The position numbers and the translations under genes are program-made. From Gemmatimonadota bacterium (GTDB taxonomy: Bacteria; Gemmatimonadota; Gemmatimonadetes; Longimicrobiales; Gaopeijiaceae), in assembly GCA_007129525.1 (NCBI GenBank), contig SKVI01000049.1:1-5451 (forward strand): a stretch of 5,451 bases of DNA, in the 5' to 3' direction. Position 1 is the first letter of the stretch. Every line of letters begins with the position of its first letter. Positions 1-5,451 of this stretch are shown piece by piece. The notes beneath the pieces were generated by a model. That model saw nothing but the letters and a program-made list of their open reading frames with translations. It was not told the origin of the DNA and made no database searches.

Positions 1-76
1 GCTGCTCCTGGAGGGCGGCGGCCATGGCGTCGAGGCGGAGGTCGCGGAGTCGGGCGAGGGTAGGTTCGAGAAGCAT
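1..76 (-). CDS. istB: IS21 helper ATPase IstB, N-terminal 25 residues only (runs off the window)
   Basis: The frame opens with ATG at 76-74 on the minus strand and reads MLLEPTLARLRDLRLDAMAA followed by ALQEQ to the window edge. This is the typical IstB opening: a short leader, then the L..LRL..MA..L..Q helix that begins the N-terminal DNA-binding region. A purine-rich AAGGGA lies just upstream, and the start is 11 bases after the istA stop, the tight coupling usual in IS21 operons. The AAA+ motifs would lie outside the window, so whether the gene is intact cannot be judged. I recognise the family from the leader and the istA context. The partner istA is truncated, so this gene has probably lost its native promoter and may be expressed poorly or not at all. 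Confidence 0.83.
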   Translation of the reverse strand, partial: MLLEPTLARLRDLRLDAMAAALQEQ

Positions 77-330
77 GATCGGTCCCTTCAGTTCAGGGGG
101 GCGTAGTAGGCGGGACCACGGATGTTGTCGTGCTCCTGCGGGAGTTCGAGGGTGGCCTGCTCCTCCAAGGGAAGCTGATCGAGGCCGTGCTCCAGGATCG
201 ATTTGATGGATCGGTAGGAGACGCCCCGGATGCGACGGGCCCGGTGGCAGGCCGCTTCCAGCCGCTCCGGGGAGTACCGGTCCCCGAGGCGCAGGATGCC
301 GAGGCAGGGGCGGTAACCCTGAGCCCGATT
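1..330 (-). mobile_element. IS21-family insertion sequence remnant, truncated at its istA side
   Basis: Read on the minus strand, this stretch carries the end of an IstA-type transposase followed at once by the start of an IstB-type helper ATPase, the gene order that defines the IS21 family. IstA is the DDE transposase and IstB the AAA+ ATPase that assembles with DNA and helps target selection. Only the last ~80 codons of istA remain. Recognisable similarity stops near 320-330 and a stop codon in the same frame lies at 343-345, so the istA-proximal end, including its terminal inverted repeat, has been lost by deletion or recombination. The other end lies beyond the left edge. Autonomous transposition from this copy is therefore unlikely. 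The exact junction cannot be fixed from one sequence. Confidence 0.85.
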
Positions 331-342
331 TATGCTCGTCGA
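88..342 (-). pseudogene. istA: IS21 transposase IstA, C-terminal fragment
   Basis: The minus-strand frame from 342 down to the TGA at 90-88 has no usable start codon and encodes about 84 residues. It contains the block QGYRPCLGILRLGDRY, then a SPERLEAAC-type helix, SYRSIKSILEHGLDQLPL, and ends HDNIRGPAYYAPLN. These are the conserved C-terminal landmarks of IS21 IstA: the GYR.CLGILRL block, the S.YRSI.SILE.GLD block and the H.NIRG..YY tail. Complete IstA proteins are several hundred residues long, so the N-terminal helix-turn-helix and the whole DDE catalytic core are missing. The first few residues before QGYR do not match the family, which places the break near 322-342. The gene stops 11 bases before istB starts. 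It is a relic without transposase activity. Confidence 0.88.
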
Positions 343-345
343 TTA

Positions 346-516
346 GGTCAACCACACCTCAACTTTCCGCGTGCCCCATCCCCTACGGAATGAAAACTGC
401 GATTTCAGGGGGATTCCGGTAATTTGAGGAGTACGTTGGACATCCTGATCCTTATTCCTGTCCAGCTCAGGCACACAAAGTCCCAAGACTGAAGCCCGAA
501 CCGGAAGAAGGTAGCT
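346..516. other. Leader between the IS21 break point and the helicase-nuclease gene
   Basis: This 171-base stretch is less GC-rich than its flanks and has no supported reading frame. It presumably carries the native promoter of the downstream gene. I looked for -35/-10 pairs: TTGAGG at 424-429 and TTGGAC at 436-441 resemble -35 boxes, but neither has a convincing -10 box 16-18 bases on, so I do not call a promoter. No operator-like dyad is obvious. Confidence 0.5.
503..511 (+). promoter_or_regulatory. Shine-Dalgarno-like site of the helicase-nuclease gene
   Basis: The purine run GGAAGAAGG ends 5 bases before ATG at 517 and 8 bases before a second, adjacent ATG at 520. The 8-base gap is the more usual spacing, so translation may begin at either Met. 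The proteins would differ by one residue. Confidence 0.6.
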
Positions 517-3500
517 ATGATGCCCAACGGGGACGACATTCAACGCGCCCTTGCCGCGGTTCAGGTGTGGGCGGACCGTTTGATCGACACGTCACGCCGG
601 AACCCTCTTCTCTACTTCCGGGAGACCAAGACCACCGCCCTGTTCATTCCGGACCAGGAAAAAGTCACGAAGCTCTTTCAGGGTCGCAGCCTCTCCCCCT
701 CGGACCTGGAAGGCCTTCCACTCCTCAAAGCCCAGACAGGGTCGCGGAGCGTGGAAGACATCTCTTCCGTATTCCGAAACCTTCAGCGCAGGGCGCTCCT
801 GGATCGGGAAGAGAAGGGCGTGGAGACACTGGCTGTCGGAACCGGGTTTGCCACATGGGAATCCATGGACGGAGGGCGAAACCCCCGTGCCCCTGTGGTC
901 CTCCTTCCCGTTGAGATCAAGCCCACACAGGGCACGCTGGAACTCCAGGCATCGGGGGACCCCCGAATCAACCCGGTTCTGCTCCACGTCCTCCGAAACG
1001 ACCTGAATCTCGACATCGACGAGTCGGAACTCCTCTCCCGGCTCCCAGCCCTCAACGGGAACGACGACGGGGAAGGGAAGGACCTCCAGCCGGTATTCGA
1101 CCAGCTCCGCAGCACATGCGCAAAGGTACCCGGATTCGCCATCGAAGCCGGGGCAGGACTCGGCACCTTCCGGTACCAGCGCATGGCAATGGTGTCCGAC
1201 CTGCTCGGCAACCAGGAGACGATCGCCGAACAGGGGATTGTACAGGCGATCGCCGGTGCCCTGGGGCCCCGGCGGGAGATGGGCACGGATCCATCGGGTG
1301 AGCCTCCCGCCCTCGACGCACTCCATCCGGAAGAGGAGTTCCTCGTACTCGATGCCGACGCGAGCCAGAGAACGGCCATTCGTCGCGTCCTGAGGGGTGA
1401 ATCGGGCGTTATCCACGGCCCCCCGGGAACGGGCAAGAGCCAGACCATTGCGAACCTGATCGCGGAGTGCGCAGCAGACGGGAAGCGCGTTCTTTTCGTT
1501 GCGGAGAAGAAGGCGGCGATCGAAGCAGTCCTCAAGCGCCTGGACGAGGTAGGCCTCGGCCACATCGCCCTCGACCTGCACTCGGCCGGACTGAAGAAGA
1601 AGGCCGTGGCCGAGTTCCTGGGCAAAGCCCTCGAGTGGATCCGTGGATCCAGGCCCATGGACGGGGATTCCGTACACGGCAGGTACACGAAGGCCCGGGA
1701 CCGATTGATCGACTATACGAAACGAATCCACGCGCCCCGGAGCGACACGGGAGAGTCCCTGTTCGGGATGTGGAGCGAGCTGCTCGGTACACCCGAAAGA
1801 GCCCGAAGCGGGTTCCGGTTGTCCGGCCACCTTCTCGACTCCATCGACCGAGAGCGGGCGGAAGACGCAGAGCGGATCCTGGACCGGGCGGCGAGCGCCG
1901 CCGACCTCTTCCTTCGTTCGCCCGACCACCCATGGGGCAGAAGCAGCCTGGCCTCCCCACACGAAGTGGAAGGAGCACTGGATCTCGTTCAGCGAGTCGG
2001 GAGTCGGCTTCCGGCCGTCGCCAGGGCTGCCGAACAGGCCGGCCGTGCGATGGATGCTCCCGCACCCGAGACGCTGTCGGAGGGACTTGGCTTCTTAAGT
2101 GCGCTGGCCCGCTTCCACGAGATCAGAAGCAACTACGACGAGGTCCCGAGCGAAGACGAGCTCAGGTCACTCACGCGCGACCTTGCTCCCGCGGCAAAGG
2201 GATGGGGAAGCGTGTTCACCAACTGGCTGTCATCGAGCGAGTTCAGGCGCGCCCGCCACGAGCTCCGAAGCCGGCGACTGGAAAAGACCTCCACGAGCAC
2301 CATCCTCTGGGAGGCCCGCACGATCCTCGACCAGCTCATCAAGCTCCGGAAGGCCGGCGCAACGCGGGAGGCGTCGGAATGGACCGTGGACATGGATACG
2401 GACGAGTTCCTGAGCGCGAAGTCCGAGGTCGAGGATCTTCTCGCGCTTCTTGGTACGACGGGAGACGAGATCCGGCTGGATGGCGTGTCCGAGTGGATCG
2501 GCCGCCTCCTTGAGCTTCGCCGGGACGCCGCCCTCGTTCCGGGGGCCCGCCGTCTTGAGCAGGAGCTTGCGGAAATGGGACTGGACGGGGTCATCCAGGA
2601 CCTGAAGGACACCCCCGCCCCACCCAATCAGTGGGCCGCCCGCCTCCGATACGTCTGGCTCCATTCGCATCTCGACCGGATCGAGATCCGGGAGCCCGAC
2701 GTCTCCGCGTTCCGCGGCCGCACCCACGACGAAACCGTCGCGGAGTTCCAGAAATGGGACCGAAGGAGAACACGCCTCGCCAGGGACCGGGTACGGCGGG
2801 AAGTGGCCACGCGAGCCGTGGCCAGCATGGACAAGAATCCGGACCAGACGTCCGTCATTCGCCGGGAAGCCAGCAGACGCAGCCGGCACATTCCCATCCG
2901 GCGCCTCTTCGAAGAGGCCGGAGACGTCCTGACGCGCATCGTCCCCTGCTGGGTGGCGAGCCCGCTCACGGTGAGCGAGCTCCTGGATTCCAGACCCGAG
3001 AGATTCGACCTCGTCATCTTCGACGAAGGGAGTCAGATCCCTCCGGAGGATGCGGTTCCCGCGATCTATCGCGGCAAGCAACTCGTGGTAGCCGGTGATC
3101 CCGAGCAGCTGCCACCCACCACCTTCTTTGCTGCCGAAGGGGCGGCGGAACTGGAGGAAGACGAGTACGCTGACGACCTCGAAGGGTTCGAGAGCATCCT
3201 GGACATCGTGCTCCCGTTCCTGTCGTCGTTCCACCTGAGGTGGCACTACCGGTCCGAGGACGAACGCCTTATCGCGTTCTCCAACCACCACATCTACGAC
3301 GACGGCCTCATCACACTCCCTTCGGCCAACCCGGGCGAACGGATCCGCCTCGAGGTCGTCGGGCGCCGGATGTCCGGTGGCGGCCAGACCTCAAGTGCCA
3401 GCGCCGAGGTGTCCCGTGCGGTGGAACTCGCCCTGGAGCATGCACGTTCACGACCGACCGAGACGCTTGGCATCATCACCTTCGGCGACCAGCACCGCCG

Positions 3501-4554
3501 GCGCGTGGAACGAGCGCTTGACGACGCGCTGACCGAGGCTTCGGGCCCGGTCCGTGAGTTCTTCGCCTTCGATCGTGAAGAGCGGGCGTTCGTGAAGAAC
3601 CTGGAAACGGTCCAGGGCGACGAACGCGACGCCATCATCCTCACGGTGGGCTACGGATGGGACGCGAACGGCAACCTCCCACACCGATTCGGGCCCCTGA
3701 CCCAGGAAGTGGGATACAGGCGCCTGAATGTGGCTGTGACGAGAGCTCGGAAGCGCATGACGATCGTGAGCTCCTTCCGGTCCGAAGACGTGGACCTGAA
3801 CCGTTCGGGATCCAGGGGCGTCCGTCTGCTCAAGGAGTTCCTTACTTACGCCGATTCAGGCGGAGACCGCGTTTCCTCGGACCCGCTTGCCGCGGCCGTA
3901 CCATTGAACCCATTTGAGCGAGACATCAAGCTCGCCCTCGAGCGTTCGGGCCTCAACGTGGTGGGCCAGTACGGAGCCTCCCAGTACCGGATCGACCTGG
4001 TTGCGATGCATCCGGACAAGCCCGGGCTCCCGGTGCTCGCCATCGAGTGCGACGGCGCGAGCTATCACTCGTCTCCGGCCGCACGGGACCGGGACCGGAT
4101 CCGACAGGAGCAGCTTGAGCGACTGGGCTGGAGGTTCCATCGGATCTGGTCCACGGACTGGTTCTACCGGAGAGAGGAAGAGATGGAGCGCGCGAAGGCA
4201 TCCTACGAACGGGCGCTGGATTTCGTGAACGGGTCCGGCCCGGGAATCACCGACCTTTCGGAGGAGAATGGCTCGAATAAGGACGAGGAGGACGAGTGGA
4301 CCCCGGAAGCCGTCGAGCCTCGAGGCTGGCAGAAGCCCGATATAAGACACTACGGGAGCATAACCGACATCCCGTTCCGGAAGCTCATCATCCTGGGGCG
4401 CGCGATCCTCGCCGACGGGCGCCCTCGCACACTCGACGACCTGGTGGAGGAGATGTACCAGGAAACGCCGTTCGGGAGGCGCGGAAGGCGGATCATGGCC
4501 ACCCTGGAAAGGGCGGCGAAACAGGCCCGCAGCTCCATGGACGCCAGGACGTGA
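517..4554 (+). CDS. DUF4011-type SF1 helicase fused to a Vsr/MTES_1575-like endonuclease (probable stand-alone defence effector)
   Basis: This 1345-residue protein is predicted to be a cytoplasmic ATP-driven nucleic-acid translocase with its own nuclease. Residues 18-34 (WADRLIDTSRRNPLLYF) are the hallmark of the DUF4011 N-terminus. The superfamily 1 core follows: Q-motif Q284, Walker A GPPGTGKS 301-308 (K307), motif Ia VLFVAEKKAAIEAVL 325-339, motif II DEGSQ 836-840, motif III GDPEQLPPT 860-868, LRWHYRS 907-913, TVQGDERD 1031-1038, and motif VI LNVAVTRARK 1070-1079 with R1076 and R1078. About 500 mostly helical residues separate motifs Ia and II. Residues ~1130-1220 form a Vsr-like PD-(D/E)XK nuclease: NPFERD (E1134), RIDLV (D1160), IECDGASYH (E1177, D1179, H1184) and a D/E/R-rich helix ending LGW..HRIWSTDWF. 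An acidic linker (~1249-1268) leads to a small basic C-terminal module (~1278-1340), where relatives often carry DUF3320; I cannot confirm that domain. All key residues are present. No partner gene adjoins it. From memory, the architecture matches single-gene systems such as Hhe. The defence role is inferred; the domains are seen. Confidence 0.92.
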   Translation: MMPNGDDIQRALAAVQVWADRLIDTSRRNPLLYFRETKTTALFIPDQEKVTKLFQGRSLSPSDLEGLPLLKAQTGSRSVEDISSVFRNLQRRALLDREEKGVETLAVGTGFATWESMDGGRNPRAPVVLLPVEIKPTQGTLELQASGDPRINPVLLHVLRNDLNLDIDESELLSRLPALNGNDDGEGKDLQPVFDQLRSTCAKVPGFAIEAGAGLGTFRYQRMAMVSDLLGNQETIAEQGIVQAIAGALGPRREMGTDPSGEPPALDALHPEEEFLVLDADASQRTAIRRVLRGESGVIHGPPGTGKSQTIANLIAECAADGKRVLFVAEKKAAIEAVLKRLDEVGLGHIALDLHSAGLKKKAVAEFLGKALEWIRGSRPMDGDSVHGRYTKARDRLIDYTKRIHAPRSDTGESLFGMWSELLGTPERARSGFRLSGHLLDSIDRERAEDAERILDRAASAADLFLRSPDHPWGRSSLASPHEVEGALDLVQRVGSRLPAVARAAEQAGRAMDAPAPETLSEGLGFLSALARFHEIRSNYDEVPSEDELRSLTRDLAPAAKGWGSVFTNWLSSSEFRRARHELRSRRLEKTSTSTILWEARTILDQLIKLRKAGATREASEWTVDMDTDEFLSAKSEVEDLLALLGTTGDEIRLDGVSEWIGRLLELRRDAALVPGARRLEQELAEMGLDGVIQDLKDTPAPPNQWAARLRYVWLHSHLDRIEIREPDVSAFRGRTHDETVAEFQKWDRRRTRLARDRVRREVATRAVASMDKNPDQTSVIRREASRRSRHIPIRRLFEEAGDVLTRIVPCWVASPLTVSELLDSRPERFDLVIFDEGSQIPPEDAVPAIYRGKQLVVAGDPEQLPPTTFFAAEGAAELEEDEYADDLEGFESILDIVLPFLSSFHLRWHYRSEDERLIAFSNHHIYDDGLITLPSANPGERIRLEVVGRRMSGGGQTSSASAEVSRAVELALEHARSRPTETLGIITFGDQHRRRVERALDDALTEASGPVREFFAFDREERAFVKNLETVQGDERDAIILTVGYGWDANGNLPHRFGPLTQEVGYRRLNVAVTRARKRMTIVSSFRSEDVDLNRSGSRGVRLLKEFLTYADSGGDRVSSDPLAAAVPLNPFERDIKLALERSGLNVVGQYGASQYRIDLVAMHPDKPGLPVLAIECDGASYHSSPAARDRDRIRQEQLERLGWRFHRIWSTDWFYRREEEMERAKASYERALDFVNGSGPGITDLSEENGSNKDEEDEWTPEAVEPRGWQKPDIRHYGSITDIPFRKLIILGRAILADGRPRTLDDLVEEMYQETPFGRRGRRIMATLERAAKQARSSMDART

Positions 4555-4703
4555 GCAGGCGGCGATCACCCTGATGTCATTACTTTTTTGTGCTCAGGAC
4601 ATTTCACGTAACGACAAGAAAACCGGAAGTGGGGTCAAGTCGAGGCGCGGAGGCGCCCGTCGTGAGCAACTCCGTTCGGCCTAGCTTCGGCCCGGGTTTC
4701 GAT
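4555..4703. other. Non-coding spacer between the helicase-nuclease gene and the hairpin array
   Basis: About 150 bases with no supported gene. A run of six T at 4584-4589 follows the stop codon, but no strong GC stem lies directly before it. TGAGCA at 4552-4557, which includes the stop codon, can pair with TGCTCA at 4591-4596 across a 33-base loop, a weak candidate for an end-of-gene structure. A short hairpin, GGCGC (4644-4648) with GCGCC (4653-4657) around GGAG, lies further on. If the array is transcribed in the plus direction, its promoter could be here, but I see no defensible boxes. Confidence 0.5.
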
Positions 4704-5138
4704 CAATCCCCGCTCTCGCGTGGGAATGCTGTGCCGGCCCTGCTACCGGCGGATCCCCACTCTCGTGGGGAGATGCTACTTCCGTCCTGCTGCCGGTCAA
4801 TCCCCACTATCGTGGGGAAAATGCTACGCCGGCCCTGCTACCGGTTGATCCCCACCGTCGTGGGGAGATGCTACTTCGGTCCTGCTGCCGGTCAATCCCC
4901 ACTATCGTGGGGAAAATGCTACGCCGGCCCTGCTACCGGTCGATCCCCACTCTCGTGGGGAGATGCTACTTCCGTCCTACTACCGGTCGATCCCCACTGT
5001 CGTGGGGAAAATGCTATGCCGGCCCTGCTACCGGTGGATCCCCACTGTCGTGGGGAGATGGTACTTCCGTCCTACTGCCGGTCGATCCCCGCACTCGCCG
5101 GGGAGATGGTACTCCATGTCGACTGCCGGTCTGTGTCA
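4704..5138. repeat. Tandem array of nine 47/48-bp hairpin units with alternating A/B linkers
   Basis: Units begin (TCCCC) at 4707, 4754, 4801, 4849, 4896, 4944, 4991, 5039 and 5086, so steps are 47, 47, 48, 47, 48, 47, 48, 47. Units 2 to 8 carry an 18-base hairpin such as TCCCCACTATCGTGGGGA: a 7-bp stem and a 4-base loop (TCTC, TATC, CGTC, TATC, TCTC, TGTC, TGTC). Units 1 and 9 are variants that keep pairing. A-type linkers (after units 1, 3, 5, 7) read ATGCTACGCCGGCCCTGCTA then CCGG. B-type linkers (after units 2, 4, 6, 8) read GATGCTACTTCCGTCCTGCT then GCCGG. After unit 9 a decayed B-like linker of 34 bases follows. The 95-bp dimer is not a multiple of three, so any reading frame rotates and no constant peptide repeat results; the array is non-coding. 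The core resembles type I-E CRISPR repeats, but the intervening sequences are conserved and no cas gene is present. Function unknown. Confidence 0.95.
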
Positions 5139-5188
5139 TCCCCGCCTAGCAGACTGCACTTCATTTCACATTACTCGGCCGGTGGGGA
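5139..5188. repeat. Interrupted tenth hairpin of the array
   Basis: TCCCCGCC at 5139-5146 matches the left arm of the array hairpins, and GGTGGGGA at 5181-5188 matches the right arm, but 34 unrelated bases separate them. The arms can still pair over 8 positions, with one G-T wobble. This may be a terminal repeat unit whose loop took an insertion, or two unrelated half-repeats left by decay. The step from the previous unit is 53 bases, not 47 or 48, so this edge has drifted. Confidence 0.5.
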
Positions 5189-5206
5189 AAAACCCAATCG
5201 GCCTGG

Positions 5207-5219
5207 AGGATCCGATCCT
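5207..5219. repeat. 13-bp palindrome AGGATC-C-GATCCT
   Basis: Two 6-base arms around a single central base form a perfect odd-length dyad. The centre is too small for an RNA hairpin, so if functional it would be a DNA site for a dimeric protein. It could be chance. Confidence 0.4.
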
Positions 5220-5236
5220 GTTCCATCGTAGGGGGG

Positions 5237-5278
5237 CTGCATGGGAAAACCCAAACCGCGTTGGGATTTTCGCTGCAG
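5237..5278. repeat. 42-base extended inverted repeat
   Basis: CTGCA (5237-5241) pairs with TGCAG (5274-5278). Inside these, GAAAACCCAA (5245-5254) pairs with TTGGG-A-TTTTC (5261-5271) with one bulged A, leaving the loop ACCGCG. That gives 15 base pairs with one small internal loop. The structure is palindromic at the RNA or DNA level. The lower stem is A/T-rich, so it could act as a transcription terminator read from either side, but there is no clean U-run after it. Confidence 0.6.
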
Positions 5279-5420
5279 AACGTCGTATGCGCTCCCATTC
5301 GCTTGAGGAGACGGTTGTCATCGTGTGCAGCCGTGGTGCTCATGTTGGATCGTGTCCGCGTCCTTCGTCCACTCCATTATCCCCGATGTGACGATGTGTA
5401 GGAGGCGGATTACACCGGTC

Positions 5421-5441
5421 GTCGCACACCGGCGGTGCGAC
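5421..5441. repeat. GC-rich hairpin GTCGCAC / GTGCGAC
   Basis: A perfect 7-bp stem encloses the 7-base loop ACCGGCG, about 10 bases from the right edge. It could be the stem of a terminator, part of an RNA, or a recombination or transposon end; the window stops too soon to tell. No T-run follows. Confidence 0.5.
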
Positions 5442-5451
5442 TCCCACAAGC

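Larger units (their letters stand above)
5189..5451. other. Right-hand non-coding tract; no gene supported
   Basis: Open frames here are short, start inside the repeat array or lack a convincing ribosome-binding site, and none resembles a known protein. The tract holds three inverted repeats listed separately (5207-5219, 5237-5278, 5421-5441) and two small direct repeats. CGATGTG occurs at 5384-5390 and 5392-5398, and ACACCGG at 5412-5418 and 5426-5432. No tRNA-like cloverleaf was found by eye. Confidence 0.5.

Noticed and set aside
24..393. Plus-strand frames at the left edge
   Set aside because: The minus strand there encodes clear IS21 IstA and IstB sequence, so the plus-strand frames are antisense shadows.
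424..464. Sigma-70 promoter using TTGAGG or TTGGAC
   Set aside because: No -10-like hexamer at 16-18 bases from either box.
592..1962. A 456-residue minus-strand reading frame inside the helicase gene, and similar long frames
   Set aside because: Shadow frames of a GC-rich gene. The plus-strand frame has a complete set of helicase and nuclease motifs and these have none.
4552..4596. Rho-independent terminator for the large gene
   Set aside because: The six-T run at 4584-4589 is not preceded by a GC-rich stem. The only pairing arms (TGAGCA/TGCTCA) flank the T-run with a 33-base loop and include the stop codon.
4704..5138. A genuine CRISPR array
   Set aside because: Intervening sequences are nearly identical within each of two types, the period is 47/48 bases and no cas gene is in the window.
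4590..5231. A protein of 213 residues starting at GTG 4590, and two others starting inside the array
   Set aside because: The array is almost free of plus-strand stops in all three frames (one TGA at 4846-4848), so long frames are expected. The 95-bp dimer shifts frame at each copy, so the peptide has no constant repeat, and no ribosome-binding site or family match is seen.
5161..5343. A 60-residue minus-strand protein with repeated WVFP
   Set aside because: The repeated residues come from the GGGAAAACCCAA direct repeat in the DNA. No ribosome-binding site or similarity supports a gene.

Overview
The window is GC-rich bacterial DNA. The evidence for bacteria is the IS21-type transposition genes, a purine-rich ribosome-binding site and compact coding. 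Nothing in it fixes a genus. It reads as an accessory or defence-type locus: a transposon remnant, one very large stand-alone helicase-nuclease gene, then a long non-coding tract dominated by a tandem array of hairpins. No tRNA, rRNA or cas gene is visible.

Positions 1-345 (minus strand) hold the broken end of an IS21-family element. It consists of the last ~80 codons of the transposase istA (no start, joined to unrelated DNA near 320-345), followed 11 bases later by the first 25 codons of istB, which runs off the left edge. Positions 346-516 are the leader of the large gene, with a plausible Shine-Dalgarno but no promoter I can defend.

Positions 517-4554 (plus strand) encode a 1345-residue protein. 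In order it has a DUF4011-like N-terminus, a complete superfamily 1 helicase core (Q284, Walker A 301-308, DEGSQ 836-840, motifs III to VI) split by a ~500-residue helical insertion, a Vsr/MTES_1575-like PD-(D/E)XK nuclease domain (about 1130-1220), an acidic linker and a small basic C-terminal module. This architecture is typical of single-gene anti-phage or anti-plasmid effectors.

Positions 4555-4703 are non-coding. From about 4704 to 5138 there are nine tandem 47/48-bp units. Each carries a TCCCCAC-NNNN-GTGGGGA-type hairpin followed by a ~29-nt linker. Linkers alternate strictly between two subtypes (A, B) for eight units, giving a 95-bp higher-order repeat. The hairpin with its flank looks strikingly like a type I-E CRISPR repeat, but the 'spacers' are conserved and the period is too short, so this is not a normal CRISPR array. 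A tenth, interrupted hairpin (5139-5188) and further inverted repeats (5207-5219, 5237-5278, 5421-5441) follow. No gene is supported from 4555 to the end.

How the parts work together is inference. The helicase-nuclease probably acts alone on invading nucleic acid. The IS21 remnant marks a plastic region. The hairpin array directly downstream is the most unusual element and could be an RNA, a protein-binding or recombination site, or a satellite derived from a CRISPR-like repeat.
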